The notes beneath the pieces were generated by a model. It saw only the letters and a program-made list of their open reading frames with translations, made no database searches and was not told the DNA's origin. A DNA stretch of 64,000 bases, taken from contig BGKB01000010.1 in the NCBI GenBank assembly GCA_003116975.1, positions 62,001 to 126,000 on the forward strand. Direction: 5' to 3'. The stretch comes from Aurantiochytrium sp. KH105. Taxonomy: Eukaryota > Sar > Bigyra > Thraustochytrida > Thraustochytriidae. The translations under genes were made by a program, and so were the position numbers. Below, piece after piece: positions 28,601 to 38,270 of the stretch (position 1 is its first letter; each line of letters opens with the position of its first letter).

Positions 28601-31600
28601 GCGAGAAAAACCTTCTCGCGCCTCTAAGAGCTGGCTTTGCAGACGCTTGATTTCGCTCGTCGCATCGAGTTTGGCCTCGCGCAGAGCAACGGCCTCGCTT
28701 TCGGCTTGCTCCAAGATGTGGCGATGCTGGGCCTGAATCGCGGCCACATCGGCTTTCCAGTCCTCAATCGTCTTGCGCAGCTGCGCGCGCGTTGTCTCAA
28801 CAGCCTTCGAGAGCTCTCTCTTGGCACGTTCCTCCACGTCCACCTGTTTGCGTAGATACTCGACCTCGTTCTGCACACGAACAAGCTGCGCAGATTGGTC
28901 AGACGTCGCGGTGTGCGTGCCCCCTTCCTCGGTGTCGGCGTTGAAGCCAGCCTCGGAGTCGATGTCTCTAACAGAACCGTCCTCATACGTTTTGTCATCT
29001 AGGTGTGCGGACTGAATTGCAAGCGTTGCCTGGAGCTCCGCAAGGTTGCGCTCAAGCGCGAGTTTTTGCTCTTCGCTTCGTTGCGCCTCGTCTCGAGCTC
29101 GACGCAGGTCCATTTCGCTGACTTGAAGTTTACGATTCGTCGCAGCCATCTCGTTTCCCATCTTTTGCAAACTCGTCTGTAGCGTAGAGACCTTGTCTTC
29201 CAAGAGGCTTATTTGCGACCGCGGAATTTGAAGCTCGCGCGCAAATTGATTTTCGCGTTCCGCCAGCTCTGCCTTGAGCCGTGTGGCGAGCTCGGAAGAC
29301 TCCTGCTTTAGTTTCGACACGACCTCGGCTTGCTGGCGCTTCAGCTCGGCCAACTGGCCTCGCAGCTCCTCTGCAAAGCCAGACTCGGTTTCGGCTTGCT
29401 TGCGCACAAAATCGAGCTCGTTCTTCACTTGCTGCACTTTTGCTTCCGCCGTTGCGCGCACAGCAGCCATTGCAGCATCTTCCGAGTTCCCTATGCTCGT
29501 GATCGATTTTAGGCTCTGTTTGGCCTTGTCGAGGTGACCCTGCAAGCGCTGTTTCTCGCCTCCAAGCTGATTGACCTGGCGACGTAACTCTGCTTCTTTT
29601 TCGCGCTGCGTCTCAAGGAGATGGCGAAGCTCACTTGACTCTGCGGCCTGGTCGTCATTTGCTGTACTGAGTCTTTCCACTTCGGCCGCGAGCTTTGCTA
29701 CCTCGTCTTGGGCGCGTCCTTGCACCTCGCGAAGTACCTCCTTTTTCGTCTTTGCGCTGGCAGTTGTCAAGGCTTCATTTTCCGCTTCAAGATCTTTGAC
29801 TTGCTGCGAAAGCTCGTCGACCTTTTGTGAAAGACGATGCTCTGCTTGCGCCGCATCGAGCAGCTGAGCCGACAACGATTCTGAGGTTTCGCCCTGCGAC
29901 TGTGCGGCCAAAGCGGCATGACGCACGCGCTCCATTTCCAGTGCAAGTCGCTTGATTTCTTCATCCTTCTCCTGCATGACGCGTGTAAAGCCGCGTTGCG
30001 AGGTGGTCAAGGTTTCTTGCGTCGCTCGAAGCGAGTCACCGAGCTTCTCGGCTGCTGCCGTCTGCGAAGCAGCTTCATGGCTGGCTTTTGTTAGCGCTTC
30101 TCGCAGAGCCTTGATTTGGGCCACGTTGCTCTGCTGATCGCGACGCAAGCGTTCAATTTCCTGCATTGACTCTTGCCGCTCCTGCTGAAGAACCTTGGCT
30201 TGTTGCTCGGATCGAAGCTGGTCGGCGTGGCGCATAAGAAAGGCAGTTTCTGCAAGACTCGGCTTGCTGTGCTTGCTCTGCGATTCAGTGCCGTCTGCAT
30301 GTTGCTCAGACTTTGCCTTCTTTGTCACAGTCGACGCCTTGGACCCGTGACCAGACTGGACTGCCACAGAGCCGTCCTCCTTGCGCGAACGGCGAGACAG
30401 AGCAGATGACTTCTGCTTGGGCCCTTTCTCTTTTCTGGTGCTGCGCTCACTGACACTTTCGCTCCGTCCAGGTGCACTTGTCACTTCATGTCGTTTCGAG
30501 GAATTCGAATGTGAGGGCGACGACGAGGCTTCTTTGACGGTGGAGTCAGAGCGAATGGCACTTTCTCTCTCCGATTGTGGCCGCTGAACAGGAGCACGGT
30601 GGTAATTGCGAGCCCGAATCGTCTCAAGTCTCTTGTAGACTTGCTCACAAGATTCACACACTTGAGCATCCTGATAAAACTGGTCCGGGTGCTTAACTCC
30701 AAGGTCATATTGGAGCTTCTCGTCGAGCTGTCGCCAAGCACGACCGAAATCTTCCTCATCTCGCAGGGCAGCATCAGTGATGCGAACGGCTCCAGTGATA
30801 AAATGCATTGCGTGACGCGCAAGAAGTATGTCACGTTGTCCAATTTTGTGCATCGATGAAGAACTAGGCATACGTGAGTCTTCGGGTCTTCGATGCTTTC
30901 GGGAGGCGCTAGCTGCTCGCACACGGTCAAGTTCGGCGCTCCAGAGAGATGCATCATGGGGAAGTTTCTCCTTGGATTTCCACGTATCAATCTCAATGAC
31001 ATCCAGGCCGTCCGATTGGTTCACGCGCAGACCACAAAAGTCCCCGCTGCAGCGCAGAGCAAGGCTGGATGTTGTTGGCCCTGATGCAGATTTCGCGTTT
31101 GAAGATGAGGAAGACCGAGCGTCGCGCCGGCAAGAGAGAGACGGCAAACTCGGTGACGAGCTGGTGTGCAGCTTTGCTGTATCTGAGCGTCCACTAGGCC
31201 CGCGTCGGCGTGCGGGCTTTGTCAGAGCTCGTTTGGTAGGGCGATGCGTATCCTCCTCACGAGGGTCATCGCGCTTCTCGAGGGCCCGTATCACCTCTGA
31301 CACCTGCACAACACGAAGCACGCCATCGCGATCAGCCGCGAAATCGAGACTTAAAGCCTCGATGGACGTACTTGCGCCGACTTCGAGTGCGGCGACAAAT
31401 TCTGAGCACATTCCGGCAAGCGCCGTCTCAAAGTCGAGTGTATCCTCTGGAACCCCTCCGAGAACCTTGGTGCGACAACCGTGCTGACTTGAGTAAGACG
31501 CGCGGCAGCAAAGCTGCTCGCGCCCCTTTGACAGAGATACGCAGGCTTGCATGGTACGCACGGCACTTAAGCCGCCGTCGCGCTTTGCGCCAGCCAAGAG

Positions 31601-32161
31601 AGCCTGAAACGTTGCCCGATCGAGCGTGTGTGAGCTCCCATTGATCATGGTCACTCTGCAAATAGAATTTTCGTCTTCGTTAAGCGCGAGAAAGGCATCT
31701 CGAATCCGGTGCCATGATATAGCCTTACCAGTTCGATAGCTCAATTTGCCTTTGTCGTTGGTGTAAACCCACCCAGTGGGGAATCGGAGTGATTTTCGGC
31801 TTTGGTTCCTCTTCTTTTTCGCCTTTCGCTTTCCCGCTCCGTTGCTCGCGTCATGTGAGTCATGATCACTGGCCTCCTCGAAGATGATTACGTCTGCGAT
31901 AGGCACGAAGCACGGGTTTACATTCTTGGAGAGGCCTTTCGGAAAGAGACATGTCCATACCCAACTTGGATCAGACTTGCCGTGCTGCTGGTGATGATGT
32001 TGCTGGTGATGATCGTCGCGATTATGATGATGTGCAAGGTGATCCCGTGGAGAGACTGCAGGCGACTGCGCGGCCGGTGATGTGGCCACTGGCGACGAAG
32101 TCTGCGACGCAAGAGCATCGAGTCCAGCGTCCTGCAAGATCAATTCGCTCGCGGAAGCCAT
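25619..32161 (-). CDS. Very large coiled-coil protein with conserved N-terminal module
   Basis: The preferred start is ATG 32161 (Met-Ala-Ser-Ala-Ser-Glu), giving 2,180 residues; the upstream 94 in-frame residues lack gene-like texture. A His-rich stretch (about 35-65) precedes a globular region (about 75-600) with Gly-Asp-Phe-Cys and Cys-Glu-Ser-Cys motifs that may bind zinc. From about residue 620 to the end the protein is almost continuous heptad-rich coiled coil, dense in Glu, Gln, Lys, Arg and Ala, with two basic aromatic breaks (Gly-Arg-Ala-Arg-Leu-Gln-Ala-Cys near 1,320; Phe-Cys-Arg-Leu-Lys-Gln near 1,980) that could bind a partner. Such proteins are typical of centrosomes, basal bodies or Golgi tethers. 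There is no motor head. The function is inferred from shape only. Confidence 0.8.
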   Translation of the reverse strand: MASASELILQDAGLDALASQTSSPVATSPAAQSPAVSPRDHLAHHHNRDDHHQQHHHQQHGKSDPSWVWTCLFPKGLSKNVNPCFVPIADVIIFEEASDHDSHDASNGAGKRKAKKKRNQSRKSLRFPTGWVYTNDKGKLSYRTGKAISWHRIRDAFLALNEDENSICRVTMINGSSHTLDRATFQALLAGAKRDGGLSAVRTMQACVSLSKGREQLCCRASYSSQHGCRTKVLGGVPEDTLDFETALAGMCSEFVAALEVGASTSIEALSLDFAADRDGVLRVVQVSEVIRALEKRDDPREEDTHRPTKRALTKPARRRGPSGRSDTAKLHTSSSPSLPSLSCRRDARSSSSSNAKSASGPTTSSLALRCSGDFCGLRVNQSDGLDVIEIDTWKSKEKLPHDASLWSAELDRVRAASASRKHRRPEDSRMPSSSSMHKIGQRDILLARHAMHFITGAVRITDAALRDEEDFGRAWRQLDEKLQYDLGVKHPDQFYQDAQVCESCEQVYKRLETIRARNYHRAPVQRPQSERESAIRSDSTVKEASSSPSHSNSSKRHEVTSAPGRSESVSERSTRKEKGPKQKSSALSRRSRKEDGSVAVQSGHGSKASTVTKKAKSEQHADGTESQSKHSKPSLAETAFLMRHADQLRSEQQAKVLQQERQESMQEIERLRRDQQSNVAQIKALREALTKASHEAASQTAAAEKLGDSLRATQETLTTSQRGFTRVMQEKDEEIKRLALEMERVRHAALAAQSQGETSESLSAQLLDAAQAEHRLSQKVDELSQQVKDLEAENEALTTASAKTKKEVLREVQGRAQDEVAKLAAEVERLSTANDDQAAESSELRHLLETQREKEAELRRQVNQLGGEKQRLQGHLDKAKQSLKSITSIGNSEDAAMAAVRATAEAKVQQVKNELDFVRKQAETESGFAEELRGQLAELKRQQAEVVSKLKQESSELATRLKAELAERENQFARELQIPRSQISLLEDKVSTLQTSLQKMGNEMAATNRKLQVSEMDLRRARDEAQRSEEQKLALERNLAELQATLAIQSAHLDDKTYEDGSVRDIDSEAGFNADTEEGGTHTATSDQSAQLVRVQNEVEYLRKQVDVEERAKRELSKAVETTRAQLRKTIEDWKADVAAIQAQHRHILEQAESEAVALREAKLDATSEIKRLQSQLLEAREGFSRAKEQLQTDQRALEASASAVSQLKEDLDEAQSRLAAAHERAERAERQHREEAHNLREELEAVREKRQEVVADLKSKLTSAHRQVSASHAAMLELRESSTQEMEVLSRQGAVRLIVAALHGRARLQACSAFHRMRTATVAASERHAAAEFADSLRKQHEETLHAELASLRSQMTQDAQKDLRQELENAQREHESAVRAIEKSCDERWQRELDEAIKSHHEALAVQLAEHQAIREAEEKRQREEARRAVATLEATHKAAFQSMVTRAAQEREEEVRTAREALQKQLRESLEEARKQHNAQLAEATERHDQALAAMREELTRDKDQAVASMMNSAETDCKCALEALEREMQSRIDAIRQELEAGHAAALKNSQEESAREADAKLAFALQEGAEKAAQDLAELRKELESMAHEELARLSREHEDRQEQLTAEHRAQIRTLKEKHEAELAAQMDTSMSKLEEAVRRTREEERAERTQALTQSTEKWQRIVQECTEDGLREQERLLAEAAKAKAAAVEKVKLEARADIAARDTASTKSRAAFEEKLLQKSQAQLDELREKLMAEHAKQLQAATEAAGKREEAALLRAQAEKERALRVQRNKATEQLERVKQEAETAKESALATCAREAASQMASALNREREQASEKLESLRESMESERKESEAAILEECDRVTDRKLEEAQLQLHEAVLKCRKQCEDQFGKELEQMRRERTQLMDDADHGMQAAHAERDRLRASLEKANAALEEAEDLAFDLQGRVERLEQAGRYFALKQKLEHGRTVTGFCRLKQRLEASTAKHIAEAEKRVNNQVERHEAQTQRAEDATRTLEKSRRRMHDILVNHKREDLLQHKVETGVIQDDLKKLQHSREALEKQREQLQRDVGYLEGQIRGVEQQLEQLSKVSAVQDGQINVTHAKRKRRLDQEFEHLLDRVAHQRKQIDAVNERIAAVQEDAELKEEDLREMEAGLVAILVEQQKLLLAELASVEKRSSEQTIDRQRQISRVK

Positions 32162-32664
32162 GGTCCTCACCGCAGGTTCGCGGGCGAGCGGGGCTGCAAC
32201 GACCCCTCTCCCCCTCCCCCGCGCGCGTGTGCGCAGACGTAAGCTTGAGGGCGGCGCCCCCGCGCCAAGCGTGCCTGTGTCTTTGCTTGCCCTCCGCTTT
32301 GGATGCTGGCCTCGCTGCTCTAGTCGAAAACATTGAGAGACGAAAACTGTCTTGTCATTGAATAATCGCACGATGGATGGCAAGCGAGGTATCCGTTGAC
32401 CTAAATGGGGCCCAATCTGGGACTCTTGACCGGAGTCCCCCATTCCCTCCGAGTCGGAGCCGAGTCAAATGAGCATCAGTCCCGGCGGTCGGTCTACGTG
32501 CTCTGGATGGACCGAGCAGGCAGCACAGGTTGAGCGTCGACGTTGAGCTTTTACCTCAGGCAGAACCAAGTCCAAAGAAAAGGAAGACGGGCGTCAGGAT
32601 AAAAGATTTTACTCACCCAAAAAAAAGGAAAAAAAGAAAGAAAGGAAAATTGTTTTGCGCATGC
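32162..32664. other. Upstream region of the coiled-coil gene
   Basis: About 500 bases between two minus-strand genes; should contain the coiled-coil promoter and the 3' end of the paladin-like gene. An A/G-rich patch lies at 32615-32650. No gene seen. Confidence 0.6.
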
Positions 32665-35600
32665 TCACTGGAGAGTAATGCGTTTGACGATCGATCGGAG
32701 CTCGGATCGAGACTGCAGCCAACTGGCAAAGGTCTCCACGCTAGTACGATCTTCGGGGCTCACTGAGATAAGGTAGTTGACGAACTCGATGAGCTGGTAG
32801 TACCTGCGCAAGTAGTGCACGCCGCGATTGTACGCAGCAGCGCGCTGCACGGGCGACTTGTCCCCGCTTTCGGACTGCACCTTGAGCGTGTAAATGGCCT
32901 CTCGGAGATTTTGCATGGCGTCGCACACGTCAATGACCGCATCGCACTCACGCTTGGCCACGATACCGTGCTCGAGCACGCGCTGAAGAGTGCCCACGGC
33001 CTCGTAATTGCCTTCCAAGTAGCGGCGTTCTTCGACGTCAAGGGTGTCCGTCTCGCAGCACACCCGCGCCTTGATACTAACACGTCCTGCGCGAAATTCA
33101 TTCCGAAGCTCTTCAGAAAATCCAATGAGCTCGCGACGCGTCCAAAGCCTAAGTGCAGTCGCAACACAGAGCCCAGTCGTAGTTCTACCACGACCCATTT
33201 GACAGTTAAAGACCAGCTTTGTGTCAATGGACGTGTTGCGGACAATGGTAGAGATCGCATCGTAGTCTGTCACTTTCGGTGCCTGCTCATCCGTGATGGG
33301 GACACGAAAGTACGCCACCTTAAACTCTCGGGCCATCATGTTGTACAGCTCTCGCGGCGTTTGGATGGCGGTGGAACCCTCACTGATGTCGACTTCGGTC
33401 CACACTGGTTGTAGACCCGTCTCGTCCTCGTCGTGCACAAGAAAGGATCCATCATTTGCATAAACCTCACTAATGATGTCCTCCTTGAGGCGCTCCTCCA
33501 TGTCCTCAACCCGCTGCCGCGAGATTCCCGTAAATTCGAGATTACCAAAGGGATGCTCTAGTTTGCGAAGCACAAAGGGACGCCCGTTGATGTAGATAAT
33601 GGGCTCCTCTCGAAGACTGATCCAGCAAATGTGAGCATCCGAGGAATCTGTAACGTGCTTGAGGATACCGCGGAGGCCTTCGACCGTGGGGATGCCCGTA
33701 CCGTAAACGGCAATGTTTTCGGCGACCCGACGAAAGTTAGGGGCGCCCGAAATCTGCACTTTCGACTGCTTCAGACGCGAGCAACCCGGAAAGTGGTCGC
33801 TTTTTGCAATGGCTCCTCGTGTCAACACCTTACCATTGCGTTGCGCCACCACGCGCAAGACGTCACGAGAAGGGTCTCGCGCACTCTCGCCCGTCGGTGT
33901 GGTCGAACCATTGGCCCCGTTCGCCCCACTGGCGGTGGCAGCGGCGGCAAGGGGCACGGCGCCGGTGTCGTCCGTTGGCGGTGCGGAGAGCACGCTGTCC
34001 GAAGCGAACTGCAAGGCTTCCTCGCCCTTGATCTCGTGAAAAATTGTCTTGAGCTCGGGCCGACCAAAGTACCACGAGGAGAACAAGACGCTGCGGTCAC
34101 CACATTCTGAGACGCTAATCTCGTAAGCAGCAATGAGCACGAGCGTAAAGTAGCGACGCAAATTAATGAGACCCCGCTCGACAAATTCGGCCGCACGCTT
34201 GTTCGTGCGGGACTTGGACGCGCGAATGGCGCTCTCGCTAATCTTGAGGCGAATGTTCTCCACCGCGCCGCAGCGGTCAATGACGAGATCGGCCCACTTT
34301 TTCGCCGTTTTGCCCTTGCTAAGTACGCGAATGAGGCTGAGCATGACGCCAAACTCCTGCTCTGCGCCAAGAGATATATCTTCTTCACTCTCTGCTTCAG
34401 ATTCCGTTGTGTCCGCATTTGTTGACGGGAAGCCACTGAGAGGTGGAGTCTTGGAGCCACCCTCGCGACGGAGACTGAGACTCATCGACGGATTCGACGT
34501 GTTTTCGTCTTCTTCATCGTCGGTATCGTTTCCGGTAAGGAAGCGGGGCATGGACGAGTCTCCACGCACGTGAGAGCGCGTCTTCATAAGTGGCGTCGTA
34601 GAACTCTTTTGTTGGTGGTCGTCGAGGCCAGAGTGCACGTCATTGCTTCGTCCATAGTTGAGCAGATAACGATAGAGGTCATCGCTCGTGGGTGCAAGTT
34701 TTTGTTCGGCCTCAAGATGGCGGCGCTCAAGCTCCATGAGCGCAATAGCCATGGCCATGGTTGAGCGTCCGCGACCCATTTGGCAATGAAAGACAAAGTG
34801 CGTTCCCACATCGAGATTGCTGCGGAGCCGCATTAGCAACGCGTCAATGTCCGCCGCTGAGGCCGTCTCTTCTGGCGTCATGGGTACGCGCGCATAGTCT
34901 ACGGGAAGTCCGGCCTCCATGAGACTCGCGTACATTTCACGCGGCGTCAGTACGTCGTCGTCGTCAGAAATTGACTCCCACAAAACCTTGAGAGAGCGAT
35001 CGTCCCGCTCGGAGTGCACGAGAATGCGCCCACCATACTGCGCGGCTTCGGCGAGAATGTCCTGCTTGAGACGCAGCTCCGCTGCCTCCAGACGCTCGGC
35101 GTCGATCGCGACGAAAGTGTGCACGTTTCGGAAAGGCGCGCGCGTGGACCGAAGCACAAAGGGCTGCTTGTTGATGTATACGAGAGGCTCCTCGCGCAGG
35201 TTCGTCCAGCAAACGCGCTTGGCGTTCGAGGCGTTCTGAATGTACATCGTGATCTCGCTCGCGGCGTCCACCGTCGGCGTACAGACACCGTACACGGGTG
35301 TGCCGTCGACATTGCGAAAGTTCGGTGCGCCGCGAATCGAAATGTCGAGCTGGCCAGCTTCCTGCGTTCGGTCAACGAGGCCGCTTGAAAAGTGATCGTT
35401 CTTGAGAAGCGTGTCCGTGTTGAGCATCGAGCCCCGCCGCGCGGCGAGTGCAGCACGCACATCGTCAGCAAGGCCTCCGCTCAACTTGAGGTCGGCGCTC
35501 GTATCGACAGCCTCGAGCGCCTTTTCCGGGTCGTCCTCGATCGCCCGGAGGACACGACCAATCTCAGGCCTGGCGACGATCCAACGCGCGAATGTAGACG

Positions 35601-37335
35601 GGAAAGAGCCACGCGAGGCCCGTTTGCTCACCGCGGGTTCTTCGGCGTACAAGCGGCCCTCTCCGACACTGGTAATGCCCTCAATCCCATTTCCGTCAAA
35701 GCGAAAATGCGAACTGCCTGACGAAGGCTCCGAGATTAAGGCGCCGGAAAGGCTCGTCGAGCGCGGACTTGGCGGGTTGCCGGACATCATCATGCTCACC
35801 TGTTCAGCCATGTAGGCGTCAAAGGCAATGAGAAGAACATAGCGGTGAAGCGACGTGGCGGCACGCTGCATCTTGAAAAGTTCGGAAGGCTGATGCCGCT
35901 CGCGGCCGGCGTTGCTGCGCTGAACAAAGATGGTGCTGCGAAGATCGACGAGGTGGGAGGCGTCCTCGCAGAAGAAATCAACATGGCGCTTCGCCTCGCG
36001 ACCGGTGTGGATGAGCCGAATGAGATGGAGTACGGGCTGGTACCAGCCTGCCTCGAGCTGGCGCGTGAGGTCATCGTCGCGCGCGGGCTCGTCCAGCTCG
36101 CTCGCAGCGGACTCGTCGGGCATTTGAAGATCGGTCTCCATGGAAGACAAGGCGACGCCGCTCAAAACGCGCACGACGGCTTCGTCGTTCCCTTTGCCAA
36201 TCTTGGGGCTGTTTGCGGGTGGCGAGGCAACTTCTTCGGACTCGCGATAATCCTCGCTAGGGGGGCTAGAAGCGGTGGTCTGATCGTCTTTGGTGGCAGG
36301 CGCAGCCGAGGTTTCGACGCTCATGCCGTTTCGCCCGCGCGAATCGGACGACGTGCTCGGTGCAGAGAGTTTCGGCGTCCGCTTTGCCGGGACTCGGATG
36401 ACACCGCGCCACATGTGAATGAGGCCTGCTGCAACCATGGCGATGGTCGAACGTCCACCGCCCGAAGCACAATTGAAGACAACCAGGGTGTTCTCCGGCG
36501 AGGAGCGCATAAGGGTATCGAGAAGGTCATCAAAAAATTTGGGCGAAGGCGCCTTTTCCGGGGTCGTGGGAATACGCCGGTACTGCACGCGGTAGCCTTG
36601 CATGCGAAACGTGAAAAAGACCTCGTCTGGCGTCTTAATGTCGTCGAGGTCTAGGGCCTCCCAGTTGGCCTCCAGCTCGCGGCGCCTGTCTTCTTCGTGG
36701 AGCAGAACGTTTCCACCGTAACGCAGGGTTTCTGCAACAACGTCTTCCTTGAGCCTGCGCTCGAGGTCCTCAAGGCGTTTCGTATCGATCCCTTGAAACT
36801 GATCCATGTTGGAAAAGGGTCGCCGCGTATCGCGGAGCACTGTGCTCCGTCCGTTGATATAGACGGCAGGCTCCTCGCGAAGAGAGATCCACAAGACAGA
36901 GCGAAGCTTGGGGTTGCCGAGCTGCAGATTGCCCTGGCTCGAGTTGAAGCGGCCTGCTCCCAGCACATTAAGCACACCACGAATGCCTGGCACCGTGGGC
37001 TGGGCACATCCGAAGATTTGCGTCGTCTGGCTTTGGCGAAGATTCCAGGTGCCACTGATGCGGACGGGGTACATTTCGTCCGAGGATTTGGACTCTGCGC
37101 TCCGCTGGGGGATGTAGTCCGTCTTGAGGATCGACCGACTGTCCAGGACCGACCCGTGTCGCGTCTGCAGGGTCTCCTGCACGCTGGGCATGCGGGCCTC
37201 GCTGAGGGCGTCTGCAAGTTCTGCCTCGGAGCTGTTCGACATCATCATTCTGCGCCGCGACGGGTTCGCGGCCGACCTTGCGCGTTGCAGCTCGCTGGCC
37301 GTGATGGTGCCTGCATCCTCCTTGCCGGGCGCCAT
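32665..37335 (-). CDS. Paladin-like protein with three tandem PTP-like phosphatase domains
   Basis: ATG 37335 is preferred (1,556 residues); upstream in-frame sequence is microsatellite-derived Phe-Glu and Arg runs. Three homologous units of about 450 residues each begin with an Arg-x-Gly-x-Val/Met-Leu-x-x-x-x-x-Leu/Ile-Lys-x-Asp segment, then Val-Tyr-Gly-x-x-x-Pro-Thr-Val, Ser/Asn-Leu-Arg-Glu-Glu-Pro-x-x-Tyr-Ile-Asn, Arg-Leu-Glu-x-x-Glu-x-Arg-Leu-Lys-x-Asp and a Cys-x5-Arg phosphatase loop. The catalytic cysteines are residues 289, 851 and 1378, with loops Cys-Ala-Ser-Gly-Gly-Gly-Arg, Cys-Gln-Met-Gly-Arg-Gly-Arg and Cys-Gln-Met-Gly-Arg-Gly-Arg. Paladin (PALD1) is reported as a phosphoinositide phosphatase, and related PTP-like phytases act on inositol phosphates. 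The first loop is glycine-rich and lacks the second basic residue, so it may differ in activity. Confidence 0.9.
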   Translation of the reverse strand: MAPGKEDAGTITASELQRARSAANPSRRRMMMSNSSEAELADALSEARMPSVQETLQTRHGSVLDSRSILKTDYIPQRSAESKSSDEMYPVRISGTWNLRQSQTTQIFGCAQPTVPGIRGVLNVLGAGRFNSSQGNLQLGNPKLRSVLWISLREEPAVYINGRSTVLRDTRRPFSNMDQFQGIDTKRLEDLERRLKEDVVAETLRYGGNVLLHEEDRRRELEANWEALDLDDIKTPDEVFFTFRMQGYRVQYRRIPTTPEKAPSPKFFDDLLDTLMRSSPENTLVVFNCASGGGRSTIAMVAAGLIHMWRGVIRVPAKRTPKLSAPSTSSDSRGRNGMSVETSAAPATKDDQTTASSPPSEDYRESEEVASPPANSPKIGKGNDEAVVRVLSGVALSSMETDLQMPDESAASELDEPARDDDLTRQLEAGWYQPVLHLIRLIHTGREAKRHVDFFCEDASHLVDLRSTIFVQRSNAGRERHQPSELFKMQRAATSLHRYVLLIAFDAYMAEQVSMMMSGNPPSPRSTSLSGALISEPSSGSSHFRFDGNGIEGITSVGEGRLYAEEPAVSKRASRGSFPSTFARWIVARPEIGRVLRAIEDDPEKALEAVDTSADLKLSGGLADDVRAALAARRGSMLNTDTLLKNDHFSSGLVDRTQEAGQLDISIRGAPNFRNVDGTPVYGVCTPTVDAASEITMYIQNASNAKRVCWTNLREEPLVYINKQPFVLRSTRAPFRNVHTFVAIDAERLEAAELRLKQDILAEAAQYGGRILVHSERDDRSLKVLWESISDDDDVLTPREMYASLMEAGLPVDYARVPMTPEETASAADIDALLMRLRSNLDVGTHFVFHCQMGRGRSTMAMAIALMELERRHLEAEQKLAPTSDDLYRYLLNYGRSNDVHSGLDDHQQKSSTTPLMKTRSHVRGDSSMPRFLTGNDTDDEEDENTSNPSMSLSLRREGGSKTPPLSGFPSTNADTTESEAESEEDISLGAEQEFGVMLSLIRVLSKGKTAKKWADLVIDRCGAVENIRLKISESAIRASKSRTNKRAAEFVERGLINLRRYFTLVLIAAYEISVSECGDRSVLFSSWYFGRPELKTIFHEIKGEEALQFASDSVLSAPPTDDTGAVPLAAAATASGANGANGSTTPTGESARDPSRDVLRVVAQRNGKVLTRGAIAKSDHFPGCSRLKQSKVQISGAPNFRRVAENIAVYGTGIPTVEGLRGILKHVTDSSDAHICWISLREEPIIYINGRPFVLRKLEHPFGNLEFTGISRQRVEDMEERLKEDIISEVYANDGSFLVHDEDETGLQPVWTEVDISEGSTAIQTPRELYNMMAREFKVAYFRVPITDEQAPKVTDYDAISTIVRNTSIDTKLVFNCQMGRGRTTTGLCVATALRLWTRRELIGFSEELRNEFRAGRVSIKARVCCETDTLDVEERRYLEGNYEAVGTLQRVLEHGIVAKRECDAVIDVCDAMQNLREAIYTLKVQSESGDKSPVQRAAAYNRGVHYLRRYYQLIEFVNYLISVSPEDRTSVETFASWLQSRSELRSIVKRITLQ

Positions 37336-38270
37336 CCTGCTCCCCTCCTTCTCTTTCTCCTTCTCCTTCTCCTTGACCTCCTCGCCTTCGACAGGCTCTG
37401 GCTCTGCGCGAGCTTTTCGCTGGGCCTCGATCTGGCTGGGCCTTCTTCGCCCGCTCCGTGTGCACCACCTCCAAACCGCCGCGCGGGCTGCTGGCTGCGG
37501 GCGCAGTCGCTCGCGGTGGCGCGCGGCCGGCCGGGCGCGGCAGGGCGTGCGCGCGGCGGGGCGGGCCTGCGGACGCCTGCCGCCGACGCGAGCTCGAGCT
37601 CGAGTCGGGTCGGGCCGGGTCGACTCGCGTCGTGTCGTGCAAGATCGACGGCGAAGACTGTTTGCCCGCCGCCTCCTCCTCCTCCTTCTTCGCTTTTCCA
37701 AATTCAAATTCAAATTCGAATTCGAATTCAAATGCAAATGCAAATTCATATTCACGCTGTCAATACCAACTTCGAATTCGAATTCGAATATGAATTCAAA
37801 TTCAAACTCCAAGCAGCTGCAGATTCTGACACAGTCAACACCAATTTCAACACCAAGTTTCTCCGAAGTGTCACACGCTGGTGGGGCGGAAGATTCTTTA
37901 CTGTCTTAAGTCTCTTTCAGGACGCCGCTGCCGCCCGTTGAGCCGGTTTTATTGATCCGGTGCGAGGCCGTCAAACTCGAACTGCCCTGACGGTGGGTGC
38001 CGAGGTCGACGGGCCATCGATCGACCACTTGTCGTCTATCTTTGTATCTGTTTGAACGAGCTTCTCGTCGCATCTTGAATGGCGTGGTGGTGTTTGGGGT
38101 GGGGTTGGAAATGTGAAGGAAGGAGGATAGCACTGACTTCGGCGGAAAGGAGGCAGTCAGGTGACGGAAAGGGAAGGGAATGAAAGACAAGGGAGCCTTT
38201 GCTTGGCTTGCTTGTTTTGCCCGCTTGCTTGTTTTTAGTTGCAGTGCTTGCAGGTCTTGCCTGCGCGCTT
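37336..38270. other. Divergent spacer with TTCGAA-type microsatellite
   Basis: About 935 bases between the paladin-like gene (minus) and the EF-hand-like gene (plus). The paladin side is GC-rich, followed by an AATTCG array at 37690-37806. The minus-strand frame stays open through it only because the repeat has no stop codon. No separate gene seen. Confidence 0.6.
37690..37806. repeat. AATTCA/AATTCG/AATGCA hexanucleotide array
   Basis: Hexamers of AATTCA, AATTCG and AATGCA in two blocks separated by about 30 bases. Many AATTCGAATTCG stretches are self-complementary and could fold back. Confidence 0.9.

Noticed and set aside
37336-37812. Upstream extension of the paladin-like frame with Phe-Glu and Arg runs
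   Set aside because: The added residues come from a hexamer microsatellite and GC-rich leader DNA; ATG 37335 starts the gene-like sequence.
38199-38270. Hydrophobic N-terminal segment upstream of the EF-hand-like gene
   Set aside because: No ATG precedes it in frame; it begins at a TTG codon, so a membrane anchor is not supported.
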